64,000 bases of DNA from Panagrolaimus kolymaensis (taxonomy: Eukaryota; Nematoda; Chromadorea; Rhabditida; Panagrolaimidae), in the NCBI GenBank assembly GCA_028622995.1, contig JAJQJQ010000045.1, positions 1,364,001-1,428,000 of the forward strand, written 5' to 3'. Below, piece by piece: positions 37,498 to 48,177 of the stretch. The notes beneath the pieces were generated by a model that was not told the DNA's origin, did not search any database, and was given only the letters and a program-made list of their open reading frames with translations. Within the stretch, counting starts at the first letter, position 1, and every line of letters begins with the position of its first letter. A program made the translations under genes and the position numbers.

Positions 37498-38854
37498 TTA
37501 CTTAACAGAAATTTTACAAAAATAAGTAAAATCATGTTCAGCGCCGTGCAATTCAGCAAGTAAATAATCACGATCATTTAGGTAACTTCTTCGTTTAACA
37601 GCGATTCGATCACGATCATCAGCACTGATGCATAAATAATACGGAACATTTTCATTGATTGTGATTTGACTTGGCTTCGATGGAATTTTGCATTTTTTGA
37701 GCCAATAGCAACCAGTTGGTACATAGCCGAATCCTGAATGAAGAAGGCGGTGTGGCTGTTTATTCTCCAAGGATTTAATAGTATCAACGATCTTATCATC
37801 AACCAAAAGAGATCCTCTTAATTTATGTTTAGCATTGTCGTTGAATTTGAAAATGACTAAAAAAATGAATGAAGAAAAAAGAAAATCAAAAAAAATTTAC
37901 CTTGAGGGTTTTCAAACATGAGTTTAATTTCATTCCAAGCATCATCATCAAAAATATACTTTTTTGGGCCTGAAAACTATAGTGTGTAAGTAGAAAACAG
38001 TAGAAAAAACATACTTAAAAACTTTTTTAAAAAGTGTGCACGCATTTTTGCGAACTTAATATGAGATAAAATATCAGCTAGTTCGATTTTTAATGCTTCA
38101 TGAAAAGCTTGCAATGAGTTATCAAGATCCCGATGCTTATTTGATGCCCAACAATAAACCTGTAATTAAGACTAAAATGTAGTTGTAATACGTAATAAAA
38201 CTTACAGCCTTAAAAAGATCTTCTTCGGTTGAATATAATCTTTGAGAAGTAACAAGATCCATAAAGATTTCCTTTGAAAAATTATAACCAAGAACCATTT
38301 CAGAAGTTTTAAGGCAGTTTTGAAGAATATACGAAAGGATGACTGTTTTTGATTTCTTCAAAGCATATTTTTTAGTTTCTTCATAAAGACGAGGCAATGG
38401 AGTAAATTCTTTTTGAGTTGATAACCATTCATCACAGTGATCTTTGATTTTTTGAATACCATAATATTCTGCCAAATCAACCATAGTCATAAGATTATTG
38501 TTTGTAAGTTCAACAGGAGCAAAATACAAGTAACCAAGGAACGTTTTGAAGTCGTCGAATTCACGATTGGCAATTTGAATTGGAACATTAGGTGATGACC
38601 ATCGAGTGGAGAACATGACTGTGAATGTTTCTGATTGAGATGAAAGCATAAACTTGTGAGCATGGAGTTGCTATAAGAAATTCATTAATAGCTTTAGAAA
38701 CAGAAACTTATAACAAACTTACTTTGCCTTCAATTTCAAAAGTCACATCAAAATGTCCATTTTCGACATCTTGAGATTCAAAGATTTGTTGTAATTTTTG
38801 ATGATCAACTCCAGAAACGGGTGGAGAAGAATTTAGAACAGCGGATGAGCTCAT
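37498..38854 (-). CDS. BTB/POZ-BACK domain protein
   Basis: Five minus-strand exons (38854-38723, 38670-38206, 38159-38015, 37969-37901, 37856-37498) join in phase to about 389 aa. A Ser-rich leader is followed by a BTB/POZ domain (about 36-135): HFDVTFEIEGKQLHAHKFMLSSQS is the typical DV.F.v.g..i.aHk.iLaarS start, and FLGYLYFAPVEL the typical ending. Next is a BACK-like helical region (about 140-255, with CWASNKHRDL). A C-terminal domain of about 130 residues (GYVPTGCYWLKKCK and AELHGAEHDFTY) resembles PHR/TRAF-like modules seen in nematode BATH/BTB proteins but is not assigned. BTB proteins dimerise and often act as Cullin-3 adaptors; this is a family inference. No Kelch repeats. Confidence 0.82.
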
Positions 38855-39510
38855 ACTTGAAGAAAGTAATAGATCGTTTACCTAAAAAATAATGGAAGAA
38901 TGAGAAACATATAAACATATTTTTCGATAGAACACGCAATAAAAAAATAGACAAAAACAACATGAATAAAAATGAGACGATAGAGGAAAGAAAAAATAAT
39001 TCATTTCAAAAAGACAAAGAAATTATAAACTTTTTTGTCTCGCGTTTTTCTCTTTTGTTTATTTTTTTTGCTGCTGGACAGTAACGTTTTCTTCTTGGGA
39101 TTTATTTTTCTTTGAAATTTAGAAATGAAAAGCAAAAATAGATTTTTACATCAAATATTAAACCCAGTTTCTTTAATTTTTTCGATAAAATAAATAAATT
39201 CATCATTATTTTTACTTGAAAATTATAAAGCAACTGTTTGTACTGTTTATCTTTTTTTAGTGAACCCATCTTTTTATAGGTACTGTCTTTAAAAGTTTCT
39301 TTCTTTCTTCCATTTTATTTTTCTTCATTTTTGCTTTATTATTCAGTTTTGTAAATAGAGAAAGAATAATTATTTTTATTAGAAACAAAACAAAAAATTA
39401 TAGTGGTTATTAAAAACATATAACAAAAATGAAAAAAAGTAAGTAATAAACCCGTCAAAAAATTTGAAAGTGAGAAAACACATTTATTTAATTTTTTAAT
39501 GTTTGTTTTT
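38855..39510. other. Intergenic region
   Basis: Spacer between the BTB gene start and the astacin fragment. AT-rich; no feature recognised. Confidence 0.5.
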
Positions 39511-39931
39511 TTATTTGCAAAAACCACAAGATTTTGCGCAATTTTGTTTTAACCATCCACCATTATCACGAGAATTACAAAGTTATTTGAGAGCCCAAAC
39601 TCCACAAAATACATTTCGATCAATGCAAGCTAAAATATGAAAGGAGTCAGTCAAGTGACAGTAATTCAAATTTAACAAATTTCCAAAAAATATAAAGTTA
39701 CTGTCATTTTTTGGATCGAAAAAAATTGAAAAAAAAACTTTACCATCCGAGCTGCAATACATTAAATTCAATAATTCAATATCTCGATCACTTAATTTTG
39801 ATCGTTGACCCAAAACTTGTAAAAATTTCGCTGTTTGTGAAAGCGGTGTCATGGTGGGTCTTCTTGAATCTATGGCTGCCACATAAGCTCGATAATGCAT
39901 GATTGAATAATAATCATATGGAACTCCATAA
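39511..39931 (-). pseudogene. Astacin metalloprotease 3' fragment with ShKT tail, in-frame stop
   Basis: Two minus-strand exons join in phase: 39931-39744 and 39629-39511. Exon 1 encodes the end of an astacin catalytic domain: YGVPYDYYSIMHY contains the conserved Met-turn SxMHY, and KLSDRDIELLNLMYC is the usual domain end. Exon 2 encodes a six-cysteine ShKT module. It is interrupted by a TAA at 39583-39585, after four of the last residues following CGVW. The same frame then continues open with the remaining four cysteines to a second stop at 39511-39513. The stop sits where ShKT domains normally have a conserved Gly (the CxxWAxxGxC segment). No exon with the zinc-binding HExxHxxGxxH is present upstream before the divergent chemoreceptor gene at 40501. 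So this is a 5'-truncated, disrupted copy. A fragment whose missing exons were never there is favoured over a distant-exon gene. Confidence 0.75.
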
Positions 39932-40500
39932 CTGTAAAAAAAAATTTAAAAAAAGAGAGAAGATCATGATTTTAGTTTACTACAAACAAATTATAAGTTT
40001 TACATATAAAATCTTTTTAAAAATTGGTTCAACTTGACTACTTGATTTTTATGTTATGAAAGAAATAATCGTTCCAAAAATAATAGCCACCTCCAAACTC
40101 CCAAAATAAAATTATTATTTGCTTGCGTATAATTTATTTATGTTGTTTTTCAACGGATAAAAATTTTTTTTACCTAATGTCTTTTAAAATTTAATGGGTT
40201 TTTTTTACTATAACTTTACTATTTTAAAAGAAATTTCTAATCCCATTTAAATTTCTTAAAAAAAAGTATGAAAAACAAAAAAATACTATGAAAAAGCTAA
40301 AAATAAAAAACCCTTTGAAATAAAAAATATTTTCCATTACTTTTTTATTTTTCAAAATAACAAAACACTAAATTTTAATTTAATTGTTTTCTGTGAATTT
40401 TTATTATAAAAAGAACTTTAAAAAATATTTATAAAACAAAAATATAAATTTTTTTTTCGGTGGAAAAAAGTAAGTAAAAAATTCAACAAAAAAAGAAGCC
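39932..40500. other. Intergenic region between divergent genes
   Basis: AT-rich spacer where the missing upstream astacin exons would be expected on the minus strand. I see no zinc-binding motif or other coding exon there on either strand. Confidence 0.5.
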
Positions 40501-41071
40501 ATGTTTAATTCTGAGATAAATCAAACTTTAATTTTGATTGATAATGTAACAACTAAAACAGCGATATTTATTGATTTAACATTTTTATATGTTTTTATAT
40601 TTAATTTTTGTTTTATTAAAAATTCATCCCTTAAATCTCCTTTTTTTATTATAATGTCATTTTATTTATTTTTTCATACCCTTAATGAATCAATTAATGT
40701 TGGATTGGAATGGATTATTTATTGGATTTTTCCTTCCTTTAATTTTGCCGTGGAATATTGTATTATTATTTATGATGTTGTTATAACTATGATGGCTGTA
40801 TTCTTTTTGGCGTGTAATCGATTCACAGCTTTTATATTTCCAATGAAACATAAAAAGGTAAAACTAAAAAAAATTTTGAAGGCCGAAAAGTTATGAAAAA
40901 ATCAAAGCAATTTTTCCCTTTTTTTCAATGAAGAAATTTGCTTAAAGTAAATAGAAACCATTTTCTCGATGAATTTTTATATGTGTTTTTTCTTTTGCAT
41001 CAAAATAATATAAAAATTAGATGGAAAAAAACCATTTTCTTCAAAACCCCAGAATTTTGATCATTAATCGC

Positions 41072-41372
41072 CCATCAAAAAAGTGCAAACAAAACAAGCA
41101 AAAAAAGACCTTTTCTTTGGTTCTCTAATTCTCAAGCGAAAATCACCCTTCTTTACTCTTCCTTACTAACATTTTAGTTCGATGAAAAGATTTTACTATA
41201 GGTTTATCTAACCCTAAATTAAGGTTAGTATTAAATTTAAATCTGATCGGCTTTCGAGCTAATCAGTAATAAATAATTTTTGGATTAAGCTATCCGGGGT
41301 TATCCGGATAGCAAATATATTTTCTTCACTTTCCCAGCTGCTGAAACTTTCATTTTCGATGGATGAATTTAT
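41072..41372 (+). repeat. Dispersed repeat, copy B (intron of chemoreceptor gene)
   Basis: Same orientation as copy A at 33285-33570. The core hairpin CTATCCGG-GGTTAT-CCGGATAG is identical and lies at 41290-41311. Similarity is highest downstream of the TTAAGGTTAGTATTAAATTTAA block and weaker towards the left end. It lies about 80 bp upstream of the large transposon but outside its terminal repeats. Confidence 0.7.
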
Positions 41373-41786
41373 TAAAATTTTGGGAGATACAAAATTTTTT
41401 CCATTTCCCTTAAATCAAACAATTGTTTTTACAGATTTGGAATTATCGAAACCACACATGGGCATTGGGTACCTTTGGGTACCTTTTCAGGTACCTTATA
41501 GGCAGCAGGCAGCATGAGATCTTGGAGAGAGACAGCAAGCAAAACAAGAAAAAAATCAAAGAAATTGAGAAAAAAAGGTGTAAAAGAGAGAAAGTAATAA
41601 AAAAAGGAAGAGGAAAGAAAAAAGAAAAGAAAAAAGGAAAAGAAGAAAGAAAAGGAAGATGGAATATAAGTTAATAATGTGCTCTTTTACCTTTATGTTA
41701 TTTAAAGGCATGGCGCTTGCTGCTATGATTTCTTCTTAGGCATCAATGCTGCTGTATAGGAATATTTTTAATAGACGGCTGTTAGT

Positions 41787-41953
41787 GCTGTCTTTGAATT
41801 AATTCAAAGACAGCAATGGTTTCTGAATTTTAACAAAATGTTAAAACGCAACGTTTGCTGCCTATTAATTTATTTTAAGGCAGCCATGTTTTAAGCCTTT
41901 GGATCTATTTAAAAATTGGATTTGCTGCTGCCTTTAACTTGTTTAAAGGCAGC
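41787..41953. repeat. Three GCTGC/GCAGC stem-loops inside the transposon
   Basis: Three successive inverted repeats share GCTG..CAGC arms. The first is a perfect 28-bp palindrome at 41787-41814 (GCTGTCTTTGAATT and its complement). The second is GCTGCC...GGCAGC at 41857-41884. The third is GCTGCCTTTAA with TTAAAGGCAGC at 41927-41953. The same GGCAGC/GCTGC words recur near both ends of the element, as subterminal repeats that bind transposase often do. Confidence 0.6.
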
Positions 41954-42717
41954 TATGATTGCTACACGCGCTTTCAGTGATAAGCTGCATTTTATTGAAT
42001 CATGAAGCCAAAAATATAAACAATCTAAAACTTTTTTTGACACGTTTGCAAGTAATTTTTTTGCTTTGAAGTACGAAAAAATTTAAGTATTTTTTTGAAT
42101 ATTTAAGTGATTTTATTTGCTTTCATACATTAAAAGGAACTTCTTTACTTTGAGCATCCCGCCTTTGGGATTTTTTTTCGTTTTACCATATCTCTCTCGA
42201 AATTTGCATTTGAAAATTTTTGCAGTATGTAAGATAAGAGAGCAAAAATAATATTTTAGAGAAATTGATTAATTGTAAATTGCGATTAACAATCAGGTTT
42301 AAAAAAATTCACGATCTCCAAAGAATATCATAAGATGGAGGAATTCGGTTGCCAAGAACTTAAAAAGTTTCTTAATTTTTATTTTCTACTAATAGCTTAA
42401 ATTATTAAAGTCGTGGTAATATCCCCACCAATTTTTTTTCGAAAAGTAATATACCATATTTATTTACATCTCGAAATTGTAGTACTCCAGCTTTTTGAAA
42501 AGTTGCTTTTTTGATAAGGTTTTAATTAAAGAAATAATTTAAACGAAAGTTATGAAAGTTTAAAAAAGGGTTGGTGTAGTTTTGAGTACATACTCCTCCT
42601 TCTTTGAATTTGACTATATTCGCGTTAGAAGAAAATCTGAAACTTTAATAATTCACGTAAAATTGTACTTCCTTTGAATGGTTCAATCGAGAAATTATTA
42701 TTATCTAACAGCTATAC

Positions 42718-42806
42718 CAGAGTCCGGCGAGACCAAATTATTTTCGACCGAGACTCTCGATACTGCAAATTTTTTCAACCAAGATTCTTGGTCTCGCCGG
42801 ACTCTG
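42718..42806. mobile_element. Nested 89-bp miniature inverted-repeat element
   Basis: The 19-bp arm CAGAGTCCGGCGAGACCAA at 42718-42736 has its exact reverse complement at 42788-42806. Flanking 8-mers AGCTATAC (42710-42717) and AGCTGTAC (42807-42814) differ at one base, consistent with an aged 8-bp target duplication. The terminus resembles that of the element at 21706 (YAGAGWCCGGCR), suggesting the same transposase family. It is inserted within the larger transposon. Confidence 0.65.
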
Positions 42807-44178
42807 AGCTGTACTCTTTAGTGACCAAAGCTAAATCGAAAAATGCAAATGATAAATGAAGCATTTATTTTTCTTAACAATAATGCAAGCTGAACAATAT
42901 CTAAATTACTAGCTTTTTTAATATTTACGAAAACATGATTGTTTACCTTTTTTTTAAAAAAAGTCTTAGAATTTTTTTATTCAGCTTTAATTTTTTTAGA
43001 ATTTTTAAAATATTTTATGAGTTACTATTTAATGAATTTTAAAACCGAGCTGATCTTATTCGCTTTTTATTTTTCAAGTTTATTGATGATTTTTCTCCAT
43101 CACAGTATGCAAATTACGGCAAAGACAAATATTTTAGTTGCTCCATCCAGCTTTCCAAACTTAATTAATATTTGTGAAAACGAAAATCAAATCAAAAATT
43201 TATTTATCTCGATTAACTTCGGCCATATAATTTAAATTGAATGACTAAAAGACAGCTAAACCAACTTTTTAAAACCAGCTAATCACAAGCTTCTGAAGAC
43301 TTTATAAAAATAATGAAAATTTTTTAGCTTTGCAAAGAGCTTAAAAATACACTATTTTAAACATATTAAACTCGTTTAACTATTCTTTCATTATCTATTA
43401 AAGGTTATTAAGTTAGAAGTATTTTAGCTGCACAAAAGATAACAAACTTTCAAAAAATAATAAAAAGTCTGTACATGCCAATTTTCTATTTTTAGAGTCG
43501 CAAAATTAAAACAAGGTGATTAAGTTAAATTGAAAAATTTGAAAAAAAAATTACGAAAAAAGAACAGAGAGGACCCTTTGCTCATTTATAGGCAGCAAAA
43601 TTTTGAAATTCTAGGGTACCTATACGCCCATGTGTGATCGAAACACAGCCAAAATCCTTATTTTCCTTTTAATTTTACCCGCTCCCATTTTTTATGTTTT
43701 CTTTTTTCAAGCTCCTCAAAATCCTTCATTCGATTTTAAATTATGCTTTCAAATATTTGAAATGATTTTAGTTTGGATTTCCACATCGCTAATATTTTTT
43801 GCTATAATTAAATCATGGCAACAGCAAGGATCAAAATATTTTCAAGAAAATCAAATTAAATTAATTGCTGAAAGGCGGCTTCTTTATGACACGGCTTATA
43901 AAGCAATAATTTTAACTGGGCTTCAATTTATTCCAAATAACGATGATGGAACTTACGCGGCTTTACCAAGAATAGTTAATTTTTGTTTTGATGAAGGAAG
44001 TTTTGTGGTTTTATTTTTTATGAGGTAAAAAAACTTACAAAAAAATGGCGAGGAAAAGTTAAATAATAGTTTTTTTAGTTCAGCAGTTCGTGAAGGCTTT
44101 GCCGTTGCTATTGGTTTGACATGGATGAAAAGAAAGCTTCTCCAATGGAAAGGAAAATGCACTGTAAAACCTTACTAA

Positions 44179-45865
44179 AAAAATTGTTTGTAACATCTTT
44201 GGAAAAAATATTGAAACTAATACACTTTTTTTGGATGAACAACTTGATTCTACCATTTTTTTTATTGTCTTTTCTTTTTTTGGTGGCTGATAAAGTTTTT
44301 AGAAGCCGAGGTACTAAAATTTTTTTATGAGTTGGCAAAACATTGTTCCAGAAATATTTTACCATAATTTTTTTAGAGGTCGTTTCAGAACTCGAACTCT
44401 ATCATACCTATTTATTTTGTTAATTCATTTACTTATTTATTTATAGCGTTTTTTACAAATTTCTAAAAAAATTATTAATGTAATAAAATTTTATGGCAAA
44501 ACATCGAAATTTTAATTTTGTAAAAAAATAATTGAATATTTTACACTTCTCATGATTTTTTCGTTGAATTATTTTAATTTTATAAATTAATTTTTTATTT
44601 TATCTTTGGTCAAAACGAAGAATTTAGAAAAAAGATTTCTTTAGTGGTCAATTATATTTACATATTTCAAAGCTTTACTTTCAAAATAAAAATTTGAAAA
44701 ACTACCAATCAAAAAACCTGAAGGAAAAAAAAACACAGATCAAATGAATAAAAATTAGCAAGTGACTCTTTTTTTTCTTCTCTTCCAACAGCTGCCACTC
44801 ACTCATTTTTCCATTCACTTCCTCACTTTTTTTAGGATTGCTTCTTCTTCTTTTTTTAACACAAGCCAAGCCATAAACAAGCGAGTGAAAGAAAAAAATG
44901 TGAAGGCTACTACGTTTCTTTTTTGTTTTGTTTGAACTAAAGCATCATAGTAGAGAAAAATGCTAGTGAATGCCTGCCTGACCAACTGACACAACAACAA
45001 CAACACTCACCAAAACCCAATGTTCGAATGGTTCTTTCTTTCTTCCATCATTCTTCTTCCTTAATCGCGTGTCTTTGTTTCGTTTTCTGCCTTTTTGTTG
45101 CTACATTAGAGTAAGAAAGAATAAAAAAAATGTTGTGCTTTGATTGTTTTGTTTTGTTTAGTTTCATCTCTCTTTTTTTCTTTTTCTTCGAGTTAAAGGG
45201 ATTTTTACACCCATTGCAGAGGTCTTTGTTTTTTGCTGCTATTTGTTTGACAAAAGTCGATGATCGAAAAACAACAAAAAAATCCAGCAAAGGATCACAT
45301 TTTAGTCGTTCAATTAATTTTCAAGGATTTTCTTTTAAAAAATTACATAAAAAAGTATCGCTTTTTTCTAACAATTTTATTTGTGATATTTTTGAACAAT
45401 TTTTATTTAAAAAAACTACCTACTTTCAATTAAAGGTGTGTATCATAAAAATCATTTTCTAATTTTTTTTAAATAAAACCTTTTTTTTCTCGATCTTTTA
45501 CATATATTTATAAATGCATTGCAACGTTACTCAGCAATGTTTTTATATATACATTTTCTTTTTTTCGTAAATGCTTTTTTCTCTCTTTTTTTTTTTGCTC
45601 TATCCCCGCGTGTTTTTTTCTTCTTCCTTTTTTTTATTTTTGTTGTTGTTGGCTATTTGAAAATAAAAAAAATGAGCAAATGCTAGTGAGTGTTGTGTTA
45701 GTGTTTGTTGGCTGCTGGGCTGGTTTTTGAGATCTTCCTTGCTTTTTTTATTTATTATTTCAAAGTCGACACTCCTCTGACTTTCATTTTTTTTTTTTCA
45801 ACATCGCCGCTGATATTTTTTTTGTATTAAAAAAAATTGACTCATCGAATTTAATCGAAATTATT
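44179..45865. other. Intergenic region
   Basis: About 1.7 kb of AT-rich sequence with T/C tracts, holding the 3' side of the chemoreceptor gene and the promoter of the Sec14-like gene. One open frame near 45130-45440 has a somewhat less biased composition and a possible donor at its end, but no family similarity or proven partner exon. Confidence 0.5.
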
Positions 45866-48177
45866 ATGCCTTCAATATTTAAATCATTATTTAATAATCA
45901 TTCAGCAGTCGAAGAAACAACTATGGCTTCATCAACGATTCCTAATCTTTCATTTAATCATTATCCAAGCAAAGATGAAATTCCTTTGGAACATCGAAAA
46001 CAAATTGATGATCTTCGAAATGCGTTGGGTGAAGAAATAATAAATAAAGCATGGTTTTTTAATGATGATTTTTCTTTACTTCGTTGGTTATATGGTTATG
46101 ATTTTAATATTCGTAAGCTTTTTTAATTTTCAACATATTTTTGATTTTCCGCTAAAAAAAAGTTTATTTATTGAAAAAAAAATCTTGACCGATTGAATTT
46201 TAAAGAATTAATAATTTAGTACCGATTTTTTATTTTATCTAGAAAATCATGGAATGGAATCTAAAAAATAGTCTTTTTTTTAACAAAGTTTTTGGCGCCA
46301 AAAAAATTTTCCAACCATAAACTTTTCTAAAACAAGCTTTTTAAAATTTGTTTTAAAATCCATAAAATAAAATAAAAAATTTTCAGCTCAAATACTTCCA
46401 CGTTTTAAAGAATCCGTTTGTGTTTTAACTGCGGTGAAATTAGATGAACATGCTAAAGCTTGCAACGGAGACATAAATATTTATATAAGAGATCTTAAAC
46501 CATGGGCTGAATATTTTCCGGGTTCGTTCAATTTTTTTATGGTTTTGTAATTTAATTTTTTTATCTGTGAACCCCAAAAAACTTTTTAAAAATAAAAATA
46601 GAGAATCTAAAGAATTTTTTTGCAGGTGGAACAATGAGTTTTGATAAAGATGGAAATGCAGTGGTTATAATGCCATGTTTAAAAGTCCATCCAAGATCGA
46701 TGGTTAAATGTGCGCCAATAAGTGATTTATTTAAATTATTTATGATTGAAATTGGTTTAACTTATTTACAAGTTAGGTAAGTAATAATTTATTATTTTTA
46801 TGCATGCAAAATAAATTCCGCCACTAAACTTATTTTTTGTCTCAAAATTCAAAGATTCTTCAAATTAAAAAATTAATGAATTGTAATCCAAAAATAACTA
46901 AATCAAAAAAAAAATTTTTTCAGAAAAAATGAACAAAAATTTGGTAAAAAACTTGGTTTAAAAATGATTGTGGATATGGAAGGTTTCAATAAGGATCTCC
47001 TCTATCCACCCACATTAAAAGTATTTATAAATTTGTTAAAATTAATGCAAGATGTATTTTGTGATTTTGCAAGAAATTTATATGTAATTAATGCTCCATC
47101 GATTATGCCAGCCATTTATGCTTTAGTTAAACCTGTTTTATCTAAACAAACTCAAGAAAAAGTTGTGTTTCTTTCCACAAATTTTCAACAAATTTTATGT
47201 GAAAGTATTGGCGCTGAAAATGTTTTAATTAAATATGGTGGAACTCTCGTGCATTCTGGAGGAGATAAAAATACGGGAACAATAAGAATGGGTGGAGTTG
47301 CACCGGATTCATTAAAGTAAGTTTTTATTTAAAAAAATTAAAAAAAAATTTATTGTCTGCTTTTTATGAAAGTTAAAAACCTATAAAATTTAAAATATGG
47401 AAAAACAAAACAAAAAGCAAGAAATAAATAATAAACTTTAATTTTTTTTAAATTAACTCTGTCACGAAACGAAGATTAATAAATACCAAGTTTTTTTGAT
47501 ACAATGAACTTTGATTTTTTGAACATTTTATGTTTTACCATAGATTATAAAAGTATTTAAGAAAGGTTTTTGAAACAAAAGTTTATGAATGAGGAAATTT
47601 TTGTTTTGGAAATCCTTGAAAAGTATTTTTGTAAGATTTGTTTGTACAGTAGTTTTCTAGATAAATGTCAATTTTTTATTTAAAATTTTCAAATATATTT
47701 CTGAATTTATTTCAAAGCTTTACTATTTTACTTTTTTTGGAACCTAAAAATGGGGTTTCATTCAACTCTAACTTAATCTCTAAAATTCTTATTTTTTCCC
47801 TTAAAATTCAACTCTTTTTTAACTTTAATATTCTTTTATTAAATTTCAGGTACAATCCCCAAAAAAATCAACACCATATCAAAGAATCAAATTTAATTAA
47901 AATTTCTGTTCCTGCGAGAAATAAAAAAGAAATAAAATTTTCTGTGGATTTACCGGGTTCAAAATTATATTGGTTTTTTGTCGCAAACAATGATATCGAT
48001 TTTTATATTCAAAAAGATGAAATGGATGTTTGGCCTAAATTTCGTTTACCAACTGAATGGGTTCCTGAATGGGGTTCAATGATTTGTGAAAAACCTGGAG
48101 AATATTCTTTGGTTTTTGATAATAGTTATGGAACGATTTTTAGTAAAGAAGTTAAATATTATGCATATGTTAATTAA
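45866..48177 (+). CDS. CRAL-TRIO/GOLD Sec14-like lipid-transfer protein
   Basis: Five exons: 45866-46112, 46387-46521, 46626-46776, 46924-47316 and 47850-48177, in phase, about 417 aa. N-terminal CRAL-TRIO helical part (about 35-105) with DDFSLLRWLYGYDFN, the usual D..LLRFLRAR.F. segment. The lipid-binding CRAL-TRIO lobe spans about 110-290, with IVDMEGFN, INAPSIMPAIYALVKPVLS and YGGTL, all standard landmarks. The C-terminal GOLD domain (about 315-417) has LYWFFVANNDIDFYI and EYSLVFDNSYG. This layout is that of SEC14L-type proteins that exchange or sense phosphoinositides and hydrophobic ligands at Golgi/trafficking membranes. The ligand is not predictable. No TM or signal peptide. AATAAA at 48222-48227. 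Confidence 0.9.

Larger units (their letters stand above)
41453..43636. mobile_element. 2184-bp non-autonomous DNA transposon in a coding exon
   Basis: Left end CACACATGGGC, right end GCCCATGTGTG: an 11-bp perfect terminal inverted repeat, with a further shared GGTACC block slightly inward. The 8-mer ATCGAAAC flanks it at 41445-41452 and 43637-43644, an exact 8-bp target-site duplication. The interior has no transposase-like frame. It contains lysine/glutamate-rich purine DNA near 41540-41660, three GCTGC/GCAGC stem-loops (41787-41953) and a nested 89-bp palindromic element (42718-42806). Eight-bp duplication fits hAT or P-type transposition; the CACACATGGG terminus is not one I can assign. 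The element sits within exon 2 of a chemoreceptor gene, which is otherwise open on both sides. Confidence 0.85.
40501..44178 (+). pseudogene. Srv/Srg-class chemoreceptor interrupted by a transposon
   Basis: Exon 1 is 40501-40857. Exon 2 is split into 41435-41452 and 43645-44024 by a 2184-bp insertion. Exon 3 is 44079-44178. Ignoring the insertion and one copy of its duplication, the pieces keep frame and encode about 284 aa of a seven-TM nematode chemoreceptor. Signs of the family: several Phe/Ile-rich helices and the TM3/loop signature CNRFTAFIFPMKHKK followed in the next exon by IW, characteristic of Srg/Srv receptors. A KLIAERRLLYDTAY segment precedes TM6, and a short basic C-tail follows. 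No other stop or frameshift is seen, so the gene was probably functional until the insertion. Unless the element is spliced out, the protein would terminate inside transposon sequence and lose TM4-7. Intron 1 also carries repeat copy B. Confidence 0.8.

Noticed and set aside
36649..37600. Search for CRISPR-like or other regularly spaced arrays around the tRNA and small genes
   Set aside because: No regularly spaced direct repeats; the sequence is eukaryotic nuclear DNA.
42160..42180. ATCCCGCCTTTGGGAT hairpin within the transposon
   Set aside because: Five-base stem, expected by chance over this length.
41453..43636. Idea that the transposon is simply spliced out as an intron
   Set aside because: I found no donor near the left end and acceptor near the right end (the TTTTTAG near 43497 is followed by stops) that would keep the receptor frame. 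Without transcripts, disruption is the better reading.
45130..45440. 110-codon open frame upstream of the Sec14-like gene, possibly a coding exon ending at a GTGTG donor
   Set aside because: No family similarity, poly-T origin of its first part, and no acceptor that would join it in frame with a recognised exon.
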